64,000 nt of DNA. It comes from UBA4363 sp002393965 (GTDB taxonomy: Bacteria > Bacteroidota > Bacteroidia > Bacteroidales > Paludibacteraceae). Within the stretch, counting starts at the first letter, position 1, and each line of letters starts with the position of its first letter. Of this stretch, positions 9,489 to 16,308 are shown piece by piece. A program made the position numbers and the translations under genes. The stretch covers positions 28,190-92,189 of the forward strand of contig CAMNLA010000045.1 in NCBI GenBank assembly GCA_946542925.1, in the 5' to 3' direction. A model generated the notes under the pieces. That model searched no databases, was not told the DNA's origin, and was given only the letters and a program-made list of their open reading frames with translations.

Positions 9489-9651
9489 AATCTCTTATAA
9501 TCTGCGATATGCTCTTAGTCTGCAAAAAAAATCTCAAGGGAGTCCCCAAAGAGACGACACCCCTCTGATCGTATGAACACGACAAAAATTGTGTAAAGGT
9601 AATGAATCCCATAAAATACAGCGCCATAGGAACAAGGAAAAATATATTTTA

Positions 9652-9683
9652 TTTGCACGGATGCGAGTTTTTTACTTATTTTG
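9652..9683 (+). promoter_or_regulatory. Promoter of tRNA-Arg
   Basis: TTTG at 9652-9655, a 20-nt spacer, then TTATTTTG at 9676-9683 (one mismatch to TAnnTTTG). The start of transcription would be about 9690, some 38 nt before the tRNA. Confidence 0.5.
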
Positions 9684-9727
9684 CACCGTCTTTTTGGAGG
9701 CCCCTTAGCGGGACCTTACACGAAAGA

Positions 9728-9801
9728 GGTTGAGTAGCTCAACTGGATAGAGCAACAGCCTTCTAAGCTGTAGGTTAAGGGTTCGAGTCCCTTCTCAATC
9801 A
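9728..9801 (+). tRNA. tRNA-Arg (TCT anticodon)
   Basis: Complete 74-nt cloverleaf: acceptor GGTTGAG/CTCAATC, D arm GCTC/GAGC, anticodon stem ACAGC/GCTGT around loop CTTCTAA (anticodon TCT, reading AGA/AGG), T arm AAGGG-TTCGAGT-CCCTT, discriminator A. CCA is not encoded. Confidence 0.93.
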
Positions 9802-9874
9802 CAACCGCATTGTCCTCTCCTTCTTTTCGAAAGACTCCCAGACAATGCCCACAAAAAAAGAAACATTAGATTAG

Positions 9875-9912
9875 AGCAGTATGGTCACTGATGGCATCCA
9901 TACTGCTTTTTT
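9875..9912 (+). terminator. Intrinsic terminator after tRNA-Arg
   Basis: 10-bp perfect stem (9875-9884 with 9898-9907), 13-nt loop, followed by a run of T. It lies about 75 nt beyond the tRNA on the same strand. Confidence 0.75.
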
Positions 9913-9926
9913 CTTAGATAGAAGAT

Positions 9927-9961
9927 AAAAGAGGACCCGCAACCTCACGGTTACGGGTCCT
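9927..9961 (-). terminator. Intrinsic terminator after the HU gene
   Basis: On the minus strand an 8-bp stem (9954-9961 with 9932-9939) is followed by a short T run at 9930-9927. It begins 26 nt past the HU stop codon. Confidence 0.65.
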
Positions 9962-9987
9962 TCTATGTTTTGCTGAATTTCGACTGA

Positions 9988-10260
9988 TTAGTTGATAGCG
10001 TCAGCAAGCTCAGCACCAGCTTTGAATTTAGCAACCTTCTTTGCCTTGATGGTGATCTTCTGCTTCGTAGCTGGGTTGATACCCTGGCGTGCTCCTCTCT
10101 CTGCTACAGAGAAAGAACCAAAACCTACGAGGCTGATTTTGTCTCCCTTCTTGAGGGTTTCGGTTACTGCACCTACAAATGCATCAAGAGCCTTCTTGGA
10201 ATCTGCCTTGCTGATGCCTGCTTTTTCAGCGATTGCGTTAATCAAATCTGCTTTGTTCAT
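9988..10260 (-). CDS. DNA-binding protein HU
   Basis: 90-residue histone-like protein that bends DNA and compacts the nucleoid. Starts MNKADLINAIAEKAG, with the conserved GFGSFSV turn at about residues 46-52 and the beta-arm segment containing RQGINPATK that enters the minor groove, then the C-terminal helix. Length and motifs match HU rather than IHF. It has its own strong promoter and terminator. Bacteroidales usually carry several HU paralogues, so I give no hupA/hupB label. Confidence 0.95.
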   Translation of the reverse strand: MNKADLINAIAEKAGISKADSKKALDAFVGAVTETLKKGDKISLVGFGSFSVAERGARQGINPATKQKITIKAKKVAKFKAGAELADAIN

Positions 10261-10335
10261 AGTAATACGATTTTATGATAAAAAATTAAAATTAAAAAAA
10301 TTTCTGTTGTTTCTTTTCTCCAATCAAAAGTATTG

Positions 10336-10366
10336 CAAATATAGGACATTGGACCTTTCCAACAAG
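10336..10366 (-). promoter_or_regulatory. Promoter of the HU gene
   Basis: On the minus strand a CTTG -33 box (10363-10366) is separated by 19 nt from a perfect TATATTTG -7 box (10336-10343). It predicts an AT-rich leader of about 68 nt. Confidence 0.6.
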
Positions 10367-10399
10367 TTTTTTCTCAATTATTTTTAAAAAAATTACACC

Positions 10400-10608
10400 A
10401 ATAGTTCATTTTTATGTTAAAAAACATGTTTTCTATCCTCACTCATCACTACACGCTCCTCCGCAAGAGTCATTTGCGTCGTTTTACATACCATAGAAGC
10501 AGAGACCGCCTTACTTGAACTCTGCCAGCACTCAAATCAAAGCCTGATGAAATCAGACTGATTTTATTTCCGCATTCAGATTATGACCGGAAGCCATATT
10601 TCATCCTA
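10400..10608. other. Intergenic stretch upstream of the HU promoter
   Basis: Some 200 nt without a credible gene, RNA or promoter. The only structure seen is a 15-nt near-palindrome around 10549-10563 (arms AAATCAG and CTGATTT). It leads into the minisatellite at 10609. Confidence 0.4.
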
Positions 10609-10755
10609 CCACTCCACTACTACTCCACCACTACTCCACTACTACTCCACCACTACCACTCCACTACTACTCCACTACCACTCCACTACTACTCCAATAC
10701 CACTCCAATACTACTCCAATACTACTCCAATACTACTCCAATACTACTCCACTAC
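10609..10755. repeat. 11-bp-period minisatellite
   Basis: About 13 tandem units of an 11-nt motif. The first part uses CCACTACTACT and variants; the last part has four consecutive copies of CCAATACTACT. One unit has a 3-nt insertion. The plus strand has almost no G across the array. It ends at the stop codon of the Cys-rich gene on the other strand. Period 11 is not a multiple of three, so it does not reflect protein repeats. Confidence 0.85.
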
Positions 10756-11270
10756 TTTTTCCTCTCTCCCTTCTCTCCCTTCTCTCCCCTCTCTCCCCTT
10801 CCTTCAAGAAAGCGGTTCAGCAACTCAGCTGCCCACTTACACTTCATCGCACAGGGACGTCCCTTGTACTTCTCTGGCAACGGAACTTGATGTGCTGGAC
10901 CTTCCGCAGCGACGAATCCCTTCAGACCGAGGATCTCGCCACACACAATCGACCCGTACTGCTCCTTAAACTCAGAGCATAACTGATGAGTCACCTGCGC
11001 TGCGCGGTTGGACGATTCCTTGTCTCCGACATCGCCACTGCCTGTCTCCAGCCCGACGACAGCTGCAAGCGACAGAACCGCTCCGCATACTTGACGCTGA
11101 CGGCCCACACCGCCACCGAATGCCGTGGCAAGCCGCGCAGCCGTCTCGGGCGACAGACCCTCCCGCTCCGCATAGGCCATCAGTACAGCCTGACCGCAGT
11201 TATACCCTTCCACAAAAAGATCCGCCGCTTTCTCTGCATAGGATGACCATCTCATTTCTTCTTTCAACAT
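10752..11270 (-). CDS. C_GCAxxG_C_C family Cys-rich protein
   Basis: 172-residue soluble protein of the family defined by the Cys pattern C-GCAxxG-C-C, a putative redox or metal-linked protein of unknown reaction. Cys25 lies in the YNCGQAV motif and Cys62 in QVCGAV, with further Cys at 98, 110, 140 and 144. I chose the ATG at 11270 because the frame upstream is only low-complexity Gly/Met sequence and a perfect -7 box lies just before it. The C-terminus from about residue 157 is an odd Gly-Glu-Arg/Lys tail encoded by purine-rich repeats, so the 3' end appears to have run into microsatellite DNA. Confidence 0.8.
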   Translation of the reverse strand: MLKEEMRWSSYAEKAADLFVEGYNCGQAVLMAYAEREGLSPETAARLATAFGGGVGRQRQVCGAVLSLAAVVGLETGSGDVGDKESSNRAAQVTHQLCSEFKEQYGSIVCGEILGLKGFVAAEGPAHQVPLPEKYKGRPCAMKCKWAAELLNRFLEGRGERGEKGEKGERKK

Positions 11271-11286
11271 GATATTCCTTTTTTTG

Positions 11287-11294
11287 CAAAGATA
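11287..11294 (-). promoter_or_regulatory. -7 element of the Cys-rich gene
   Basis: Minus-strand TATCTTTG, a perfect TAnnTTTG match. Transcription would start near 11280, leaving a leader of only about 10 nt before the ATG at 11270. The -33 region is weak (TTTTC around 11315). Confidence 0.45.
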
Positions 11295-11326
11295 AACATG
11301 TCTTGCCGCACAGAGAAAATTTTCTC

Positions 11327-11412
11327 TCCCATCTAATCCTTCTTCCTCCATCCCCCCTCCACCTCCATCCATCCTCCCTCCACCCCCCCCTCCATCCCCT
11401 CTCCATCCCATC
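11327..11412. repeat. C-rich low-complexity tract between divergent promoters
   Basis: About 85 nt of CCTCC/CCATCC units on the plus strand with runs of up to eight C. The minus strand carries at least four G-runs of three or more with short loops, giving strong G-quadruplex potential. It lies between the minus-strand promoter near 11290 and the plus-strand promoter near 11465. Confidence 0.75.
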
Positions 11413-11461
11413 TGGATGTCAAAAAACACGGACCCGTCATTTCTGCTCGCTTTTTTTCGTC

Positions 11462-11469
11462 TATCTTTG
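11462..11469 (+). promoter_or_regulatory. -7 element of the rhomboid operon
   Basis: TATCTTTG, a perfect TAnnTTTG match, 30 nt before the chosen rhomboid ATG. It argues against the in-frame GTG at 11469, which would lie inside the promoter. No clear -33 box. Confidence 0.45.
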
Positions 11470-11498
11470 TGCTCGCTTTTTTATTTTATGATTTCACC

Positions 11499-12383
11499 AT
11501 GAGTCGCTTCTCCGCTGAATACTCCAACATCCCACGCATCACCAAGGCCTTGTTGATTGCCAATTTCGTCATCTTCTTCCTGCAATTCCTCTTGGGCGAC
11601 CTTCTCAGCTATTACCTCTCACTCCACTATGTCGCCTCCCGCGATTTCCACTTCTTCCAGCTGATCACCTACATGTTTCTGCATGGCGGATTCTCACACT
11701 TGTTCTTCAACATGTTCGCCCTCTGGATGTTCGGACAGGTAATCGAGAATTACCTGGGTACAGAACGCTACCTTATATATTATATTGTATGCGGCATCGG
11801 AGCGGGCATTCTGCAGGAAGTCTCCTGGTACTGGAGCGGAGTGAACCCTTTTGCCGTCGATAACTACATGACCGTCGGAGCCTCAGGCGCCATCTTCGGT
11901 ATCCTGCTGGCGTTCGGCATGCTCTTCCCGAACCAACCCATATTCCTATTCTTCATCCCCATCCCCATTAAGGCTAAATATTTCGTGGCAGGATATGCAC
12001 TCATCGAACTCTATTCCGGAGTACACGTCAGCGCTGGAGACAACGTGGCACACTTCGCCCACCTCGGTGGCATGATCTTCGGATTCCTGATGCTCAAGTT
12101 CTGGCAGAGAAAACCTTACGGCTCCTCCTGGAGCAAAAAAATAGAGAACGCTCTTTACAAAGCAAAAGATTTTTTCATACATTTGTTTTCCAATGACAAG
12201 GAGAGCTCGTTCCGCAACAGCTCTACCAACAACGGCACCTTCGAATCCGATGCCGATTGGAACGCACGCAAAGTTCAAGAAGAGAAAGAGATAGATGAAA
12301 TTCTGGATAAGATCAAGGCAAACGGATACGATAGTCTATCCAAAGAAGAGAAGGAAAAGCTCTTTCGCAAAAGAAGCAACTAA
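11499..12383 (+). CDS. Rhomboid family intramembrane serine protease
   Basis: 294-residue polytopic membrane protease that cleaves transmembrane substrates within the bilayer. After the start at 11499 come about six membrane segments with the diagnostic features: HGGFSHLFFNMFALW (residues 62-76), GASGAIFG with the catalytic Ser129, and AHFAHLGG with the catalytic His185. A charged cytoplasmic tail of about 90 residues follows, ending in a lysine/glutamate-rich helix. First gene of a plus-strand run with the EEP phosphatase, purE, folK and the glycogen genes. HU, rhomboid and EEP genes are, from memory, often neighbours in Bacteroidales. Substrates unknown. Confidence 0.92.
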   Translation: MSRFSAEYSNIPRITKALLIANFVIFFLQFLLGDLLSYYLSLHYVASRDFHFFQLITYMFLHGGFSHLFFNMFALWMFGQVIENYLGTERYLIYYIVCGIGAGILQEVSWYWSGVNPFAVDNYMTVGASGAIFGILLAFGMLFPNQPIFLFFIPIPIKAKYFVAGYALIELYSGVHVSAGDNVAHFAHLGGMIFGFLMLKFWQRKPYGSSWSKKIENALYKAKDFFIHLFSNDKESSFRNSSTNNGTFESDADWNARKVQEEKEIDEILDKIKANGYDSLSKEEKEKLFRKRSN

Positions 12384-13533
12384 GAGATTCTACCACGGCA
12401 TCCTACATGCCTTCAATCTCACGCTGAACATCATCTTCATCATCCTCCTGCTCCTGGCGGGACTCTCCACTCAGATCTCTCCCGAGAAGTTTATTCTTCC
12501 CGCTTTCCTCGGACTCGGATTCTCATTCTTCGTGATCGTCAACATCCTCTTCGTGCTGCTTTGGATCATTCGGCGAAGATGGCACTTCGTACTCTCCCTT
12601 TTCTGTCTGATCCTGCTCTCCGGCAATATTCAGAACAACTTCCCTCTCCATCCTCTCGCCACCGACCAACTCCCCGACAGCGACTCGACCTCCACCCTGC
12701 GCGTCCTCTCTTTCAACGTCAGACTCTTCAACTTCTACGAACTCAACAAGGGACACAATGCCGCCCTGGACTACATCGCCGCACAAGACGCTGACGTCAT
12801 CTGCCTACAGGAGTTCGGATTCTATAACAAGGACAAATTCCTGACACAGGACCTCATCCTACGCGCCCTGCGCCACAAATACCCCTACTTTCAGATCTCC
12901 TGCCGCAAACACGTACGACACCGCAGCAGTTATGGCATTGCTACCTTTTCCAGATATCCCATCGTAGGCAAAGGACGAGTCAACTACCCTTCTGCCTATA
13001 GCCGAACCATCTTCTCAGACGTCCTAATCGGCAACGATACCGTGCGCATCTTCAACTGCCACCTCGAGTCCAATCAGCTGACCAGCAACGACAAAAGAAA
13101 GATGCAGGAACTCATGGAAACAAAAAACACAAAAACAATCCCACAGACAACCGAACAGATCAGCGGCAAACTCGGCAAGGCAGCACAAATACGGGCGCGA
13201 CAGAGCGACAGCATCAACGCCGCCATTCGACGCTCATCCGTCCGGCGCATCATCGTCTGCGGCGATTTCAACGACCACCCCGTCTCCTATGTCTACAAAC
13301 GTATCCGCTCCGACCTCAACGACGCTTTCGTTAAGACCTCCTCCGGATTCGGCATCACCTACAACGAATTCCCCTTCTACTACCGCATCGACCACCTGCT
13401 CTATAGCAAGAATATCGAGGCAGGACAATTCCGCATTCATCGCGATGCCACCGAACATGCGAAGGACATCTCAGACCATTACCCCATTTCCTGCTCCTTC
13501 GAACTGCATCCTAAGAAACACAACATTAAATAA
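12295..13533 (+). CDS. Membrane-anchored endonuclease/exonuclease/phosphatase family protein
   Basis: 412-residue protein with two or three N-terminal membrane helices (about residues 38-110) and a C-terminal EEP domain: LRVLSFNVRLFN (metal-site Asn), CLQEFG (catalytic Glu), the FNCHLESNQ strand, CGDFNDHP, and SDHYPISC with the final Asp-His pair. It may hydrolyse a phosphodiester or phospholipid headgroup near the membrane; the substrate is unknown. The only in-frame ATG lies at 12295, inside the rhomboid gene, giving an 89-nt overlap. The first about 30 residues therefore share DNA with the rhomboid tail. A non-ATG start nearer 12384 is the alternative. Confidence 0.85.
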   Translation: MKFWIRSRQTDTIVYPKKRRKSSFAKEATKRFYHGILHAFNLTLNIIFIILLLLAGLSTQISPEKFILPAFLGLGFSFFVIVNILFVLLWIIRRRWHFVLSLFCLILLSGNIQNNFPLHPLATDQLPDSDSTSTLRVLSFNVRLFNFYELNKGHNAALDYIAAQDADVICLQEFGFYNKDKFLTQDLILRALRHKYPYFQISCRKHVRHRSSYGIATFSRYPIVGKGRVNYPSAYSRTIFSDVLIGNDTVRIFNCHLESNQLTSNDKRKMQELMETKNTKTIPQTTEQISGKLGKAAQIRARQSDSINAAIRRSSVRRIIVCGDFNDHPVSYVYKRIRSDLNDAFVKTSSGFGITYNEFPFYYRIDHLLYSKNIEAGQFRIHRDATEHAKDISDHYPISCSFELHPKKHNIK

Positions 13534-13546
13534 AATCACACATACC

Positions 13547-14053
13547 ATGCAACCTGTCGTCAGCATCATCATGGGCAGCACATCCGACCTTCCTGTCATG
13601 GAAAAAGCTGCCAAGCAACTCAACGATTTCGCCATCCCTTTCGAGGTCAATGCCCTCTCCGCACACCGCACGCCGCAGGAGGTGGCCGACTTCGCTACTC
13701 ACGCCGAAGAACGTGGCATTCGCGTCATCATAGCCGCAGCCGGCATGGCCGCTCACCTCGGCGGCGTCATCGCTTCCATGACCTCTCTGCCCGTCATCGG
13801 TGTGCCTATCAAGTCCTCTTTCGAGGGACTTGACTCTCTGCTCTCCATCGTACAGATGCCTCCCGGAATTCCAGTCGCTACCGTAGGCGTCAACGCAGCC
13901 CAGAACGCAGCCATCCTGGCCATCGAGATTCTCGCGCTCAGCGACGAGCGCATTCGCACACAGCTCTTGGAGTTTAAGCAAGGACTCAAGGACAAGATTA
14001 CAAAAGCAAACGACGAACTCAAGAACGTGCACTACGATTTCAAAACCAACTGA
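13547..14053 (+). CDS. purE: N5-carboxyaminoimidazole ribonucleotide mutase
   Basis: Class I PurE, which converts N5-CAIR to CAIR in purine synthesis. 168 residues with the signature IIMGSTSDLPVM (residues 7-18), SAHRTP (catalytic His, near residue 43), AAAGMAAHLGGV and the VATVGVNAAQNAAILA helix. The ATG at 13547 lies 13 nt after the EEP stop; the frame remains open upstream into the previous gene but nothing there looks like PurE. It overlaps folK by 1 nt (TGATG). Confidence 0.96.
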   Translation: MQPVVSIIMGSTSDLPVMEKAAKQLNDFAIPFEVNALSAHRTPQEVADFATHAEERGIRVIIAAAGMAAHLGGVIASMTSLPVIGVPIKSSFEGLDSLLSIVQMPPGIPVATVGVNAAQNAAILAIEILALSDERIRTQLLEFKQGLKDKITKANDELKNVHYDFKTN

Positions 14054-14580
14054 TGACGCAAATCGCCTATCTGGGACTGGGTAGCAACCTCGGCAATAGA
14101 ATCCGACATCTCAACGTCGGCATCAGACTTCTGGAAAAGCAAGCCGGAGACGTTCTTCGCGTCTCGCCTTTCTACGAGTCCGAACCTTGGGGCTATCAGA
14201 GCCCTAACCGCTACGTCAATGCCGTATGCGAGTTGCGAACCGAACTGCAGCCTCTCCGACTGCTCGACTGCTGCAAGAACATCGAACGGCAGGCAGGACG
14301 AAAGAACAAGACATCAGACCACTACGAAGACCGGCCGCTGGACATCGATATACTCCTCTACGGAAACGACGCGATCGACTGTCCAAGACTCACCATCCCT
14401 CACCCCAGACTCGCCATCCGGGCCTTTGTGCTCTTTCCTCTATCCGACCTGATTCCGGATTTTATTGTACCTTTGACACGAAAAAGCGTTGCTCAACTGC
14501 GCGATGAAATAACCGATTCCTCCGACTCCGACAGGGTCAGACCTCTCCCACCCCTCTCTTCGTCCTCCCATTCTCTCTGA
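14053..14580 (+). CDS. folK: 2-amino-4-hydroxy-6-hydroxymethyldihydropteridine pyrophosphokinase
   Basis: Transfers pyrophosphate from ATP to the hydroxymethylpterin in folate synthesis. Starts with the HPPK motif AYLGLGSNLGNR. It contains YEDRPLDIDILLYG (metal-binding Asp pair, near residues 92-105) and PHPRLAIRAFVLFPLSDL. 175 aa, a little longer than typical because of a Ser/Pro-rich tail of about 20 residues. The start overlaps the purE stop by 1 nt, implying coupled translation. Confidence 0.95.
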   Translation: MTQIAYLGLGSNLGNRIRHLNVGIRLLEKQAGDVLRVSPFYESEPWGYQSPNRYVNAVCELRTELQPLRLLDCCKNIERQAGRKNKTSDHYEDRPLDIDILLYGNDAIDCPRLTIPHPRLAIRAFVLFPLSDLIPDFIVPLTRKSVAQLRDEITDSSDSDRVRPLPPLSSSSHSL

Positions 14581-14608
14581 TATAAAGATAAAATTCATTT
14601 TTTTGGCT

Positions 14609-16279
14609 ATGGCAAACAAGAAAAACCTCATCACGCCCGACTACATCTTCGAGACCTCGTGGGAAGTATGCAACCGCGTCGGAGGCATCTACACCGTGCT
14701 CTCCTCTCGCGCCAAGACAATGCAGGACGCACACCCCGACAAGGTTATTTTCGTAGGACCCGACTTCTGGAAAAAACACGAGTCACCGTTCTTCCGGGAG
14801 GATACACAGGTACTGCAGGCTTGGAAGAAGGCCGCACACCGGGCCAACCTGCCCGTTCGCGTCGGACGATGGACCATCCCGGGAGAACCCATTGCCGTTC
14901 TCATCGACTTCCGGAAATACCAGAGACACGAGATCCTCGACGAAGCCTATGCCAATGCATGGTCTCGATATCTCGTCGACTCGCTGCACGGATACGGTGA
15001 CTACGAGGAATCAGCCGCATTTGGCATTGCCGCCGGCATCGTCATGGAGAGTCTCTACAAGTTTTTCTGCAAGAAAGAACCCGACGCACGCTTCATCGCT
15101 CACTTCAACGAGTGGATGACCGCCTTCGGACTCTTCCATATCAAGGAGAACGCACCCGACATAGCCACCGTGTTCACCACACACGCCACCTCCATCGGAC
15201 GATCCATCGCCGGCAACGGAAAACCGCTCTATGACCAGATGCGTAACTATAACGGCGACCAGATGGCACGCGAACTCAACATGGAGGCGAAACACTCCGT
15301 CGAGAAAGCCGCCGCATGGAACGCCGACTGCTTCACCACCGTGAGCGACATCACCGACATCGAATGCGCTCAGCTTCTCGACAAGAAAGCCGACGTCGTC
15401 ACTCCGAATGGATTCGAGGACGGATTCGTTCCCTCCAGCGAGACTGCTTTCAGAAACAAACGCGACGAGGCGCGAAAGACGCTGATCGCGCTCACGCAAC
15501 ACCTCACCGGGACTACCGTCCAGGACAACGCCTTCCTCGTCGGAACTTGCGGACGCGCAGAGTATAAGAACAAAGGAATCGACCTCTTCATCGACTCCCT
15601 GCACGAACTCTCATCCCGACATCTCGACCGCGACATCATTGGATTCATCATGGTTCCGGGATATATCTCAGGACCACGCAAGGACCTCCAGAAGGCAATG
15701 AAGAAAGGACGCGTCGGCAACTCTCTTCCTGAAAATTTCATCACCCACGACCTCGTCAACCCAGACAACGACAATATCGTCAACGCCATACGATGGTTCC
15801 AGTTCCCTAACCGACAGGACGACCGAGTCAAACTCATCTACATCCCGAGCTATCTCAACGGCGACGACGGCATCGTCAACAAGGACTACTACGACCTACT
15901 CATCGGACTCGACCTCACCGTTTTCCCGTCCTACTACGAACCGTGGGGTTATACGCCTCTCGAGTCCGTGGCATTCTCCATCCCTACCATCACCACCACT
16001 CTCTCCGGATTCGGACAGTGGGTACTGAAGGTCTCCAAGGATAAGGAGAGCGGATGCGTCGTCGAGAACCGCGGCGACTACAACTATCTCGACGTGCGCG
16101 ACAATATTGCCGGATGTATCTACCGCTACTCCCTCAAGTCCCCTGCCGAGATGAACACGCTTCGTGCCGCCGCAAAACGATTGTCAAAGAAAGCGTTATG
16201 GGAGAAGTTTATTGTTTTTTACGAAGAAACATATAACTTTGCACTCGCAAAAAAAATCACTGACAACAAGTCTAAGTAA
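14609..16279 (+). CDS. Glycogen synthase, GT3-type
   Basis: Retaining glucosyltransferase that builds alpha-1,4-glucan. The N-terminus carries the eukaryote-like glycogen synthase motif EVCNRVGGIYTVL (residues 19-31) in place of the KTGGL of bacterial GlgA. Further GT3 features are VTPNGF, the acidic PSYYEPWGYTPLES segment near the C-terminus and the GFGQWV loop. 556 residues, close to the compact bacterial GT3 enzymes. The sugar donor could be UDP- or ADP-glucose; GT3 favours UDP-glucose (family knowledge). I chose the ATG at 14609 over a TTG two codons earlier. It is followed after 29 nt by the phosphorylase, giving a synthesis-plus-degradation pair. Confidence 0.92.
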   Translation: MANKKNLITPDYIFETSWEVCNRVGGIYTVLSSRAKTMQDAHPDKVIFVGPDFWKKHESPFFREDTQVLQAWKKAAHRANLPVRVGRWTIPGEPIAVLIDFRKYQRHEILDEAYANAWSRYLVDSLHGYGDYEESAAFGIAAGIVMESLYKFFCKKEPDARFIAHFNEWMTAFGLFHIKENAPDIATVFTTHATSIGRSIAGNGKPLYDQMRNYNGDQMARELNMEAKHSVEKAAAWNADCFTTVSDITDIECAQLLDKKADVVTPNGFEDGFVPSSETAFRNKRDEARKTLIALTQHLTGTTVQDNAFLVGTCGRAEYKNKGIDLFIDSLHELSSRHLDRDIIGFIMVPGYISGPRKDLQKAMKKGRVGNSLPENFITHDLVNPDNDNIVNAIRWFQFPNRQDDRVKLIYIPSYLNGDDGIVNKDYYDLLIGLDLTVFPSYYEPWGYTPLESVAFSIPTITTTLSGFGQWVLKVSKDKESGCVVENRGDYNYLDVRDNIAGCIYRYSLKSPAEMNTLRAAAKRLSKKALWEKFIVFYEETYNFALAKKITDNKSK

Positions 16280-16308
16280 ACATTTTTTATCTATCTAAAT
16301 AACGAGCA

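Noticed and set aside
9728..9801. Integration site for a mobile element at tRNA-Arg
   Set aside because: No duplicated tRNA 3' end, integrase or foreign gene block is seen downstream.
10609..10755. CRISPR or attachment-site array
   Set aside because: Units of 11 bp without spacers, no cas genes or integrase nearby.
10583..10969. Open frame reading Ser/Thr/Tyr-rich repeats through the 11-bp array
   Set aside because: Repeat-generated frame overlapping the Cys-rich gene; no promoter and no conserved part.
11271..11429. N-terminal extension of the Cys-rich protein
   Set aside because: The extra 53 residues are Gly/Met/Arg low complexity translated from the C-rich tract and lie upstream of the likely transcription start.
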